Source of the DNA: Hansfordia pulvinata | Taxonomy: Eukaryota > Ascomycota > Sordariomycetes > Xylariales | Assembly (NCBI GenBank): GCA_006538405.1 | Contig: BJKQ01000015.1 | Location: 1-64,000 of the forward strand | Direction: 5' to 3' | Length of the DNA: 64,000 bases | Shown here: positions 38,646 through 48,664 of the stretch, one piece after another | Layout of the letters: every line of letters starts with the position of its first letter | How positions within the stretch are numbered: position 1 is the stretch's first letter | Made by a program: the position numbers and the translations under genes | The notes under the pieces: generated by a model | What the model was told of the DNA's origin: nothing | Database searches by the model: none | Seen by the model: the letters and a program-made list of their open reading frames with translations, nothing else

Positions 38646-41519
38646 TCACATTATCTGGCACTCGAGGCCGTACATGGCCCGCTCGACGTTGCGCTTGACC
38701 TGGTACCAGTCGGCGCGGCGCTCTGCGAACTCGTAGACCTCCTCGGCCCGGAAGATGCCGCTGAAACGGTCCCCGTCGGCAATGATTGTCGCCATCTCTT
38801 TCGCGTGCCGGGCATCGATCAGGTAGATCTGGCTCAGCTCCCGGAGCGCCTTGAAGTACTCCAGCAGGTCCGCGTTCTTCAGTGTCCGGATGTACTCGAA
38901 ATACAGCGTCATGTCGGCAATGAGCTTGATCGCCCCGTCCGTGCTGATGCGCTGGCGCTTGATGTGCTTGCACACGGCCGTGAACAGGCGAAGCCCGACC
39001 TCGCCGTTGAACACGTCGAGCATGTTCTTCTCCGTGCTGCCCGTCAGCATCTTGGTATGGGACGACACCAGGTCCACAATGCGTTTCGCCGTGTGCGTCG
39101 GCCCGATGTCCTGGTCCCCCGACGACCCCTTCACCAGAGCCGTCGGGTCTGGGTTGTAGTCGCTGGTCAGTTGCGTGGTGGCGCAGAGGTACTCGACCTC
39201 GTCCATCAGCACGTCGATGCCCTTGTTCAGGCCTGCCGCCACGCTCTCGTCGAGCATCTGCTCAAACTTCTTCTTGGCCAGGCCCGCGGGATCGATAAAG
39301 TCGTTACGATCGGCGATCTTGGTTGCCACAAGCTGTTGCTCAAAGAAAACATCAATCATCTGCGAGATGAGATCGCCCACGTTGACCAGCTCGATAAACG
39401 TCACAAGCGGTGCAACGCCCATCTGGCTGTGGTCGCTAATCTCTCGCGGGTTGTAACGCGACAGGTGGGCCACCGCCTTGTCGAATCCGTTCTTGACATG
39501 GCTCTGGCCCAGGATCTTGAGAAGAACGACAAAGATGGCCTCGCACTGCTCGCGGGCCTCGCCGCCCGCTTGCCCTCCCAGTCTCATGAACTTGTCGGCT
39601 CTCCCGAGTGTCGTCTTGGCTCTGTGGACCAGATCGAGTGCCACTTCGATGCTGAACAGACTCTTGATGCCCTCGAGTCGGTTTGCCATCAAAGCCGTCT
39701 TGGCCTTGAGCTCCGTGTCGGGGGCATCCTCGCCGGGCTTCGGACTGGCAGAGCGCTCAAGGGTACCGCCTAGGCCGGGCGTCTGTGGCCTGGACGGTCC
39801 GCTGGCGCCAATGACAGAAGAGCGGGGGTTGGCGCTCGTGCCAGATGACGCCGTTACCGTCTTGCTGGGTTTGCTGCTCGAAGACATGCCCGGTAGCACG
39901 GTCACCGGCATCATGACGACCTTCTTGAATGAACTCAGAAAGTCGTTCTTGTCGGCGCGCCGGTTGAAATTCCCCATGTAGAATGATTCCGCGGATGCCT
40001 CCTGCTCGGAAAGCTTCTGCTCCCAGTTCCCGACCTCGCGCTCTGCATAAGCTGTGAAGCTGTCGAGCTCTTCTTGTAGATATAGATCCAGATGGGGCTC
40101 GAACACCCGGAGGGAGATTTCCTTGGCATGGTCCTCAAGCGTGCCCTCGGAGCCTTTAGGAGACTCGAGCGAGCGCACAAATTGCATGCATTGTTCGAAC
40201 AAGCCCGAGACGGCCTTCAGGTAAGACGGCATATGCCTCTCGTGAGTCTCGTCGAATAGTGGATTGACGTATTCCGTGAGGATGTCCTCCCTGATTTTGT
40301 CGACAAAGTTCCAAAAGACAGTGCCTGGCTCGGGGAATATGCGGGTGATGGTGGCGCTCTGCTCGTTGAGCTTGGCGGCCAGCTTGACCAGAAATATGCG
40401 CGAGGGCTCGAGGGTGATGTCATCGCGAGGTGCCTGGTTGATGCAGTCGATGGGGTTGCCGAGAGCCTCGCGGTCGTTGAATATGGGATGCTTCTGGATG
40501 AACAGGTCCATGGCGGCACCACCGCCGTTAAGACTGTGCAAGACACGGGCGTATCTCTGCATCCTGCCATCGACATCCCAGAACTCGTAGCCCTGCTCAA
40601 ACTCTCTCAACACCGCGCTCTCGAATATGGTGATCATGCTGAGAAGCTTCGCCTCGCGCTGCAGGTAGCCTTCGGCCCAATCGCTTTTCCGGAACGTCTG
40701 TAGGTTCGACAGCATCTGGGCCTGGCGTTCAGGATCCCGGAAGACCTTGAAGACGACGGGATCTGTATGGCTCTTGGCCTGGACCAGATCGAAGTAGAAG
40801 GGGGCGAGGGCGCCGTATATCTTGCCGTACTCCTGGCGGGCGAAACCGCGGACGCTTTTGACATGCTTGAGAACGTCCAGCAGAGCGGCAGGGTCTTCGT
40901 AGGTGGATTTGCTGGGTTGGGATGTGGGCAGGGTCTCGAAGCCGTCGGCGGCAGAGGGTTGTGTTTGGGGTTTCAGAGGGGGCTGTTGCGAAGCGAGTTT
41001 GCTGCGGCGCTCCTCTTCGGCAGAGGCGTCGAACAAGGTGGTGGCCGAGGGACCCTTGGAGGCGCCGGGCGTGCCGTTGGCGGTGGCGGCGGCATTGGCG
41101 CGCTCGGCAGCCTCACGACGCCTTCTGATGGCGTCATCAATCCTCCTACGAGCCTCGACCTCGTCCCAGCAGCCCATGCTCTTCAGCCTGGCCACCCATC
41201 TTGTGTCATCGTACACCATTTCGCACATGCGCCTCGAGGACCTGGCGACGCGGAGGAGATCGGGAACGGGGAGATAGTCGAGAATGGAGACAATGATCTC
41301 TGCAAAAAGCGAACCGCACAGACTAGGTCAGCAGCCGGCCATTTACTTGGGGGCGGCGGCGCGGAGCGGGCGCCAGGCGCAGGGGCGGAGCAGGAGCTTA
41401 CCAGCGGGTAGGGAGGCCCTGTTGTCGGCTATCGAGGTCGCCTGGAGCTTGCTCAAGAGGCTCATCTTGGGAGGCCCGGAGACGCTGCCCGGCTGGGGCG
41501 CCCTCTTGAAGTTTGACAT
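38646..41519 (-). CDS. RCY1: recyclin-1 (F-box and Sec10-like domain)
   Basis: Two exons, 41,402-41,519 and 38,646-41,299, joined through a GT-AG intron in phase 1; 923 residues. The splice rebuilds an F-box (LPAEIIVSILDYLPVPDLLR onward, residues about 38-75) that neither exon shows alone. The rest is a long helical Sec10-like region, with a Ser/Pro-rich low-complexity insert around residues 500-560. Yeast Rcy1 and fission yeast Pof6 are F-box proteins of endocytic recycling and septum or bud growth; they bind Skp1 through the F-box and act on membranes, and the Sec10-like region is related to the exocyst subunit. The length is close to the fungal family norm. Start chosen because it opens a continuous frame to the splice site. 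The next gene (42,862) is divergent. Confidence 0.92.
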
Positions 41520-42861
41520 GGCGAGAAGGGCACCCTGGCGAGGGGCGAGCCGGTGATGAGGGCCGACGAGAGCTAGAGCAGGCCAGCGGCGACGAGCGAC
41601 AAGTGGGCTGGAGGGTGGCTTGGCGCTTGAAGCTCACGGGGCGAGACAGGGCGGGAGATAGACCTGGCGGAGGCGATAGATCAAGACGACGGGCCGCAGC
41701 CAGGTCGAGGGTATGTGGCATAGATGAGGGTCGAGAAAGCGAATGGTGATGCCGTCATACTACCAGGTAGGTAACCAACGCAGCCGCCACTTGTCGTCGA
41801 GAGGAATCGATAAGATGCACTGATCGCAGCTGGCCCGCGGCGTGCTACCTAAGGTACGGTCAAGCCCGCTGCGGGAGCACGAGCTGCGCCGCCACGCTGC
41901 CGAGGGGCTGCCCCTTTCTCCAGCGGCGCGCTAACAAACGAAGCACGGCTGGGCAGGTGCAGGTAAGTGTCCAGGTACTGATCTAGTAGCTCGATGACTG
42001 GCCTGGGGTTATAACTGGGGAACGATGCTGAGCAGCTACAGAGCGGCTACTTGGTTCGCAGCAGCTAACAGCCTCCGCGTACATGTACGGAGCTCGGAAC
42101 GTGAGCCAAGAACCGTAATCACTCAGAAACACCGTTTCTGGAAATCATACCACGATACGCCGTAATTTGCACGGGTTGATCTCAGAATCGTGCGAGTACA
42201 CCGCCATTGATATTACGAATAACGCGCTGCATTTTCCATGCCATCTGCCATTCGACCTCGAGCATATTCCGTAAAGCCAGAAACCAACTGCCTTGGCAAC
42301 AACAAGATTGAATCAGGGGTCGAAGACGATTACCCCAGATTGCACCAAATCTTATGATACGTTTCTACGTAGCCACTGCTTGTCACACAGATCCATGAGG
42401 TATCCTGAGTTGGGCCACCCACGCCCCTTTGGATTTCCCGGTCTCTGCAGAGCCGCCAGAGTTCATGAATAGGCCTGACATGACCAGCACTCTATATCGA
42501 TGATTCAGCCATTGCTCGTGTAGGTTGGGTATGCCAGGCACTTAGTACTACGGAAACGTAGATTCAGGGTCCAGCCGCGCCTCACCGCCCAGTGCGCCCC
42601 AAGACCCGCGCGGCAGAACTGAGGGGCCCACTTGATTTTCTCGACTCGTTCCTACCCGCCCACCTTCCGATGAGATGGTTGTCAGTTTCCGATCACTCGC
42701 GCTGCCGTGTTTTTCTCAACTCGCCAACACAATTGTCTCTCAGCGCACAACCAGGGGGTAAACTGCGAATAAACACAGTCTCGCACAGTACCCATCCGAA
42801 GCTCTCTATCTTTACCAGGAAACCCCACCGCCACCTAGCCGCGTCCCCTCCCTCGCCCACC
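41520..42861. other. divergent promoter region
   Basis: Between recyclin (-) and the SMAP-domain gene (+). No coding signal and no repeat beyond scattered GGTACC/TAGGTA words. The last 200 bp are C/T-rich, as in a fungal leader. Confidence 0.55.
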
Positions 42862-44238
42862 ATGGGAGACGACACGCCCCGCAAGAAGGACGCCGAGCGC
42901 AAAGGTTTGTCTGCCCTCCGTCCCCCCCTACCGCGCCCGGGGCCAGACCCAGCCAGCTAACCCTCGCCCGCCCGCACCAGCGTCCAAGCTCAAGAAGCAT
43001 AAGCAGCAGCGCGCGGCCCGCGACGAGGCCCGCAAGGAGAAGCGCTCGGCCAAGGTCGAGGCCGCGCGCGCCCGCAAGGCCGGGGCCGCCCCCGCCGCGC
43101 AACAGCAGGAGCAACAGCCGGGAGACGAGACTGCCAACCTGGGCCGCCCCCGCAAGACCAAGGAGGAGAAAAGGGCGGCCTCGTCGGCGGGCCAGACCCA
43201 GCAGGACCCGGCTCAGAGCGACGAGAAGCGGCGCAAACACCTGCGCCAGCGCGCCGCCAAGCTCGAGGCCAAGGCCGCCGAGCTGTCCGCCGAGGCGAAG
43301 AAGCTGCGCGCCCAGGCCGAGGGTCCCGGGCAGCAGCAGCAGCAGCGCAAGCCAGTTGCTGTGAGTCCCCTCTCCCGCGATCTAACCCAGGTCCTCCGGA
43401 TCAACCCCTAGTCCCTGGCTTTATGGTGCTGACACTGGCTGGGAAGGACGAGGGAAAGCATCCCGTTAAACCGACCGCCGAACCCGAGAGCAAAAACAAC
43501 AACAATGTCGACGACACGACCTCCGACAGCGGAAGCAGCAGCAGCAGTCCTGACTCGTCAGACTCCGAAAGCGAGGACGAGGTGAAGAAACCGGCTAAAG
43601 CGGCGGCGCCCGCGCCTGCCGCCGAGTCCGAGACGTCATCCGAGGGCGAGTCGGACACATCGTCAGAGGACGAGTCCTCCTCGTCCGAGGAAGAAGAGCA
43701 GCCCGCCCCCAAAAAGGGAAAGAAGCAAGTAGACAAGAAGAAGGAGAAGAAATCCAGCAAAAAGTCCAAGGCGCAAGAGGAGGATGACGATTCCAGCTCC
43801 TCGTCGTCCTCTTCCTCCTCATCCGATTCCGATTCCGAGGACGACAAAAAAGCGCGCAAAGCGAAGAAGTCCACCGACAAGAAGCGCAAGGCCGAAGATG
43901 TCACGCCCGCCGCCATCGAGGACGAGAAGAAGAAGAAGGCGAAGAAGAACGGCAAGGACAGTAGCAAGTCGAAGCAAGGCGGCGGCGGCGACGGCGATGA
44001 CGACGGGGGCGCGCAGTGGAACGTATCGGCGCTGGGCGGCGGCGACAAGAGACAGGCCAAGTTCCTCAAGCTGCTGGGCGGCGGCAAGAAGGGAGGCAGT
44101 GCCGGGCCGGCAGCGGCCCCGCCGCGCTCCTCGGCGGCCGACGTGAACCACGTGCAGAGCGAGCTAGAGCGCCAGTTCGACATGGGCATGAAGATGAAGA
44201 ACGAGGTCACGGGCAAGCGCAAAGGTCTCGGGGCCTAA
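42862..44238 (+). CDS. SMAP-domain lysine/serine-rich nuclear protein
   Basis: Three exons: 42,862-42,904; 42,981-43,360; 43,447-44,238; 404 residues. The second acceptor at 43,446 (branch CTGAC about 15 nt before) is the one that keeps phase; a nearer TAG at 43,411 does not. The N-terminal half is Lys/Arg/Ala-rich and predicted helical, the middle alternates acidic Ser/Glu/Asp runs with Lys runs, and the C-terminus has GGGDKRQAKFLKLLGGGKK, LERQFDMGMKMK and a KGLGA end, matching the small acidic protein (SMAP) family domain. Charge pattern suggests a nuclear or nucleolar protein. No biochemical role is known to me for fungal members. Its middle is so repetitive that only the C-terminal domain is useful for homology. 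Confidence 0.8.
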
Positions 44239-45048
44239 GAGGATGACGCCCTGTCAACCGTTTCTTGCTTGATCTCTCCTGTTTTATGCGATATATCACT
44301 GCGACGGCGTTCGGGAAAAGGTCTTGTATGACCATGACCCTTGGGTTAAGGGATCAAGGAGACGCGGGCATACTGTGAGCACAGCATCAGCCGTGGTGCG
44401 TAGTAGGAATTCGCATGGTCATGGATCGCGGCAAGCTTCATTACTCGGGCCAAGTCATCTGCGAGACTCGAGTGAAAAATCGAGCATCCCTGCCTGTTGT
44501 TCTGATTGTTCTTCTGCTCCTGGCACACACACCACCCATAGCAATAAAGACATGTGACAAATACTGCCCATCCTCCCGGCACCTCGTGCCCTTTGTCAGA
44601 TCCATTGCAAAACTCCAATCTCGTTGAAAACGCCAATTGCAAACCGCCTGGTGCGAACAATACAAGTAATTGCTGGCACAGATATCAAAACAGCACACCT
44701 CGCAGCCGCGGGGTCTCAGCTCGAGCGAGGCGCCAGGAAACAACATGTGAATCTGCTTTTGAGCGTCTGGCAGGGCTCCCGACGACTACCGCAGCCTAGC
44801 CAAGCTCCTCCGCCGATTCGCTTCTCAAACCCCTCGGGCAGGTATATTGCCTCGTCAATCTGGAGAGCTGTACCACCTCCCCAGGTGAATTATCGGCAAG
44901 AAAGTCGACGCGATCGATTCATTCATTCGCCGTGTGTCCTCAGTCCAAGAGTTCTCGATCGGAGATCTGATTGTGTGTAATAGTGGAAGCCCCTATTCTG
45001 CGGGCTGGTGATCGCGGCGCGCCGGGTGGGATATGTAGCAACTCGATT
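44239..45048. other. convergent 3' intergenic region
   Basis: Between the SMAP-domain gene (+) and the Ysy6 gene (-). Nothing coding or repetitive seen. Confidence 0.6.
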
Positions 45049-45461
45049 CTATCGGAAGAAGATGCGGGAGATAAGCTCAAAAATGAGGCCACCGAAAACG
45101 ATGAAGCCGAGAATGCCTATTTGCCCAATGCGGGCCGTGTTAGCCTCTGAGCGGCTCGAATTGGGGACGATATATTGGGGGGGCGCATACCCAGCCAGAA
45201 AGGAGAGATGGGCGACTTGGGAGTGTGCGTGACGCGCTTCTTCATGTCACCCTCGGGGCGGCCGCGGCGGGCATCCTGCTCCTTGGTGAACTTGGCATTG
45301 CGCCTGCGCTGCTCGAGGGTTTGGGCCTGGGGGCGCGTTAGTTGGTGGTGAGTGAACGAACGGGGGCGTTGGAGCTGGCGCGAGCGCGTTCCCACGCGTG
45401 CAGCAGATGGGGGACATGAGGGGGACGCGGAGAGGTAGGCGGTAGGGCAGAGACGGACCAT
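45049..45461 (-). CDS. YSY6: Ysy6/RAMP4 (SERP1) ER stress-associated membrane protein
   Basis: A short spliced gene of 68 residues. Exons on the minus strand: ATG alone (45,459-45,461), 45,191-45,326, and 45,049-45,116. The middle exon gives AQTLEQRRRNAKFTKEQDAR and a KSPISPFWLG end; the last gives ILGFIVFGGLIFELISRIFF, a single C-terminal membrane segment. This is the RAMP4/SERP layout: a short charged cytosolic N-terminus and a tail anchor in the ER. RAMP4/SERP1 associates with the Sec61 translocon and helps stabilise new membrane proteins under ER stress. The second intron joins TGG-CTG-G to GC-ATT in phase. The first intron is less sure: its donor is GTCCGT, but an ATG directly before it supplies the missing start and gives the expected MAQT beginning. 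Confidence 0.83.
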
Positions 45462-46610
45462 TGTGGTTGCGTGTGTGTATTGGACGTAGCTACTGAGGGC
45501 TCGTAGAGAGGACGGTGAGGTGTTGGGAGAGAAGCAGGCGTTGGATGCCGGGGCCCGTAGGGGAATAAATGTAGACGCGGTGGTGAGTGTTCCAAGAGCT
45601 TCGTTGCGATGCTGCGAACAGATGGGCCGGTTTGGAAGTCCGAAACCAAAGTCGTCAAGGCGGCCGTCGGCACGATGCGTCAGAGGCAGGAGCGATGTGC
45701 TGGCGTGTCCAGGTTGCAATGGAGAGGTGTTCAATTGGAAATGGCGGCAGCTGCGATTTGGACATGTGTCTCTCGTAGATCGGCCTATCCCGACTTGGGC
45801 CTCCGTTTTGACAAGCTAAGCGTGCTCAATGTGGGCTGTCCTTCCGTATTAGCTGGCACTTTCCGAGATGGTTCTCGTGTTCTTACCTTAGTAGGGGTTC
45901 GCAGTGCGGCTAGCCTGCTTCTAGAATCCCGGAGTCTAGCCCTCCACGTACGATACTTCCAGTATCCTCCACCGTACGTGCCGGTGCTTACGAGTACCTA
46001 AGGGGGAAGCGGTCCGGTATTTCACGCGACGTAATACTCTAATAAGAAACTCACGGGTGTCCATGGGAAAGCTCCCCATGCTGTCGCAGCAAATGTGTCC
46101 ATTGTGTCATCACCAGTCTGACTCACTGCGGCGATCGAGGAGGGACCGGCGAAATAAACCAGAACCAGGCAAAGAGCCGAGGGTCTCATACGAGTTGCGC
46201 GCAAAGCCGTAGCATCTTGGGATCTGCGTTATATCACACAGGGGTACGAGTAGGTGAGTAGACGTGTCCGGCCTTTTAGCTCTCTCATCCCTCGCAGCGG
46301 ATGATTTTTTCTGCGAGGTCCTTAATGCATTGATAGAAGAAACCCCATGGAGACCCGGGTCTCCGGTGTGCTCTTTGAGATATCATTACCTACTACACAA
46401 GAGTGTTCACAAACCACCCGGTGCCCGTCGACGCTAGGTACGAGTAGGTACTCGTAGACGCGGTACTCTCCAGCTGCAGCTGCAGCACCTTCACGCGACC
46501 CACCATCCGTCAGAGCCAGCAAATGCGCAACGGCGATCAGCGACAGAGGTACTGTACGGACAAGTACCGCGTCCGCCGAACGCGGGTCCACGTCCACTAC
46601 GAGTCCATTC
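45462..46610. other. intergenic region with palindrome copies
   Basis: No gene seen. Contains TACGAGTA words at about 45,987 and 46,246 and an inverted pair at 46,439-46,456. Confidence 0.55.
46439..46456. repeat. paired palindrome half-sites TACGAGTA-GG-TACTCGTA
   Basis: Two inverted copies of the dispersed 8-mer separated by two bases. Confidence 0.75.
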
Positions 46611-46825
46611 CATTAGCGTTCAATGGGTGTACTGCGTGACTGTCACCCTGACTGTCTCGGTTATTATGACGGTCCTGGCCAGCACAGTACAGTCATAAGG
46701 CCTGGTGACTATCACTCTGATAATCATCTATATGAAATGTCACAGTTGCCTATAACTGTACTGTTTTATATAGGATGTTCATTAATATGACCAGTTTATT
46801 TTAAACACCCTTCCACTTCTTAATA

Positions 46826-46910
46826 GCCTCCGCGGGTCTGTGACGCCCTCCGCGGGTCTATGACGCCCTTCGCGTTCTATGACGCCCTCCGCGGTTCTAT
46901 GCTATTTTAA
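46826..46910. repeat. tandem repeat, about four 19-20-bp units
   Basis: Units of the form TGACGCCCTCCGCGGGTCTA with a few substitutions, inside the 884-bp element. Confidence 0.8.
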
Positions 46911-47043
46911 GACGGTCACCGCTAAGGTCAGCCGGCCGCTCCTGCCCTTTACTACCTTAAACCCTTATAGATCAAAATAAGCCAGCTGCTAGTACTTAAA
47001 TATGCCTATATAACTTAATGGTCCCGCGCGCGCACTTGGTACT

Positions 47044-47085
47044 GTAGACCGTAAACCGTAGACCGTAGACCGTAGACCGTAGATT
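47044..47085. repeat. CCGTAGA heptamer tandem repeat
   Basis: Five to six units of seven bases with one variant, inside the 884-bp element and just upstream of GGTTCAATCCCC, which resembles a tRNA B box. Confidence 0.8.
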
Positions 47086-47192
47086 GCACCGTAGCCAGGG
47101 TTCAATCCCCACTTATGACACCATGTAGATCCAATTTTCTATCATCTCCACCAATCAGCATATACAAGTAAAGTGTAAATGCAAGTAAAATA

Positions 47193-47231
47193 GACTGTAC
47201 TGGCTACCAGAAAAAGGTAGCCAGTACAGTC
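47193..47231. repeat. perfect hairpin, 16-bp arms and 7-nt loop
   Basis: GACTGTACTGGCTACC and its exact complement around the loop AGAAAAA; the flanks carry further partial inverted similarity (GTAAAAT on each side). Confidence 0.9.
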
Positions 47232-47676
47232 TTTTCCATTTTACAGGCTTACATGGTGACTGTCACTACCTTATATGACTATTAAAAGTGGCTGGGACCA
47301 CGTCTATTTCAAGCCCGTCACAAGCAGAAAAAGCAGTCACAAAATGGACATAGTCACAGCCACTTTTAACAGTCACATAATGGTAAGCAAGTACCAGCCC
47401 AGGTCGTCAAGATTGAGTCATGTGGGCATGACCGTCACGAACGAATTTCACAGTCACAGTGACAGTCACCTGGTACGCCCGTTGAACGCTAATGTCCGTT
47501 ATATCCCAATGACATCAAAATCTACATACCTACCAGGTTCCCAAAGCTGTTTCGCGATCCGACGCCCACGCTTAAAACAAACCACCGCTTGCTGCGGGCA
47601 ATCAGGGACCTGGCAGCCACCATCACCACCACTGCAACCACCACCGTCAGGCCGCCCGCAACAGCGCCGCACCGCA

Positions 47677-48306
47677 ATGGACATGTGTCTCCGCCGGGCC
47701 GCGACGGCTCGCCTCGCACCTCTGCGCCGCCATCTTCTCGCGACGCCGCGCCGCCAGCAGCAGCAGCAGCACCAGCTTGACGGCGTCGCCGCCGCCTCCG
47801 CCCCGTCGCGGACCTACGCCTCGCAACACAACCACCAGCCGCCCACGCCCCCAGAGTCGGAACCGTCGGCGAGAGACGCGGCCAAGTCTATCAATAACGT
47901 AAGCTGTTTTTTTCTTTTCTTTCCTCTTCAGAGACGAACGACTACGGGCAAGAAAGACTGACCATTCCATCCCTGCTTCCCCCCACCCTCACCGCAGGCC
48001 ACGTTCTTCAAGACCTTCGGCCGCCCCATCGCCAAGGTCTTCCTGTTGGCCATGTTCACCTACCAGGTGGTGTACTACGGCTGGGAGCGCTCGCGGCTGC
48101 AAGAGGATCGCACCCAGATGCAAGGTTAGTGAACCAGGGCCGCAACGGAACCGGGACCCGTCGGGAGGCTGGTTTCTCCTGCCGGTCCGCGGCGCCATCT
48201 CACAATTCAGACTCGGAACAGCTCGACTGACTTCCTTGTCCCAGGCACGGTGGACGAGCTGGAGGACAGGGTGGCGGCGCTCGAGAAGGCGCGGAAAGGG
48301 ACGTGA
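47677..48306 (+). CDS. INA17: small mitochondrial inner-membrane protein, Ina17-like
   Basis: Three exons, 47,677-47,898, 47,998-48,124 and 48,245-48,306, all GT-AG and in phase; 136 residues. The first about 55 residues are Arg/Ala/Gln-rich without acidic residues apart from two Asp, typical of a mitochondrial presequence. A single membrane segment follows (residues about 83-101, IAKVFLLAMFTYQVVYYGW), then a short charged coiled coil (TVDELEDRVAALEKAR). Presequence, one membrane span after a GRP motif and a C-terminal coiled coil is the layout of yeast Ina17, a subunit of the INA complex that helps assemble the ATP-synthase peripheral stalk. Similarity to yeast is by layout more than sequence, so other small inner-membrane assembly factors remain possible. 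A second in-frame ATG follows two codons later. It begins about 180 bp after the 884-bp element. Confidence 0.72.
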
Positions 48307-48664
48307 AAGTCGGCACTCGTCAGGTGCCCTGCAGAGCTTGATGCTTGACTGAATTAAAAAAGAATTCCTAGCTTTCTCGGGCGATTTTCTAACACAACCT
48401 TGTGTATTCTACTGTACACCATTGCAAGCCTCTGGCTTTTCCTGCTACCAATTCACGAAGCCATGTATAACTCGGTCCAATATGTTCAAGAAAGACACTC
48501 TGATATAACGCCGACGCCATGCCTGCCCAAAATGCAGCTTCCTTGCAGAAACAATCCTCTCTATACGTCCCGTCCACACTGACTTGAGCCTCGCATCGCT
48601 GATTGGAAACCCGCCGATGATACCGCAACGCCAATCTAGACAGCCTGGCACTACAACATCGCTC
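48307..48664. other. convergent 3' intergenic region
   Basis: Short gap between the Ina17-like gene (+) and Mid1 (-). AT-richer 3' UTR-type sequence; nothing else seen. Confidence 0.6.

Larger units (their letters stand above)
46611..47494. mobile_element. 884-bp inverted-repeat element (non-autonomous transposon-like)
   Basis: Left end CATTAGCGTTCAA, right end its exact inverted complement; the arms continue for about 60 bp at roughly 75% identity, sharing GTGACTGTCAC, TGACTGT and TGACGGTC. If TA at 46,614-46,615 and 47,490-47,491 is the target duplication, the element proper is 46,616-47,489. Inside are an approximately 20-bp tandem repeat, a 7-bp tandem repeat, a perfect hairpin and a second, imperfect 23-bp inverted repeat (47,272-47,294 against 47,357-47,379, two differences, both A/G transitions). 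No transposase frame. Its AT content is higher than in neighbouring DNA. Class unknown. Confidence 0.72.

Noticed and set aside
38805..39773. 322-residue antisense frame over recyclin
   Set aside because: Shadow frame; the minus strand carries the conserved Sec10-like domain.
43391..43411. Earlier acceptor sites for the last intron of the SMAP-domain gene
   Set aside because: Both candidate AGs put the conserved C-terminal domain out of frame; the AG at 43,446 keeps it.
46826..47085. Tandem repeats as a CRISPR array
   Set aside because: Units are directly adjacent without spacers and the DNA is eukaryotic.
47000..47125. Possible tRNA gene (B-box-like GGTTCAATCCCC)
   Set aside because: The T-stem pairs only three bases, no matching acceptor stem lies at the right distance, and tandem repeats fill the place of the anticodon arm.
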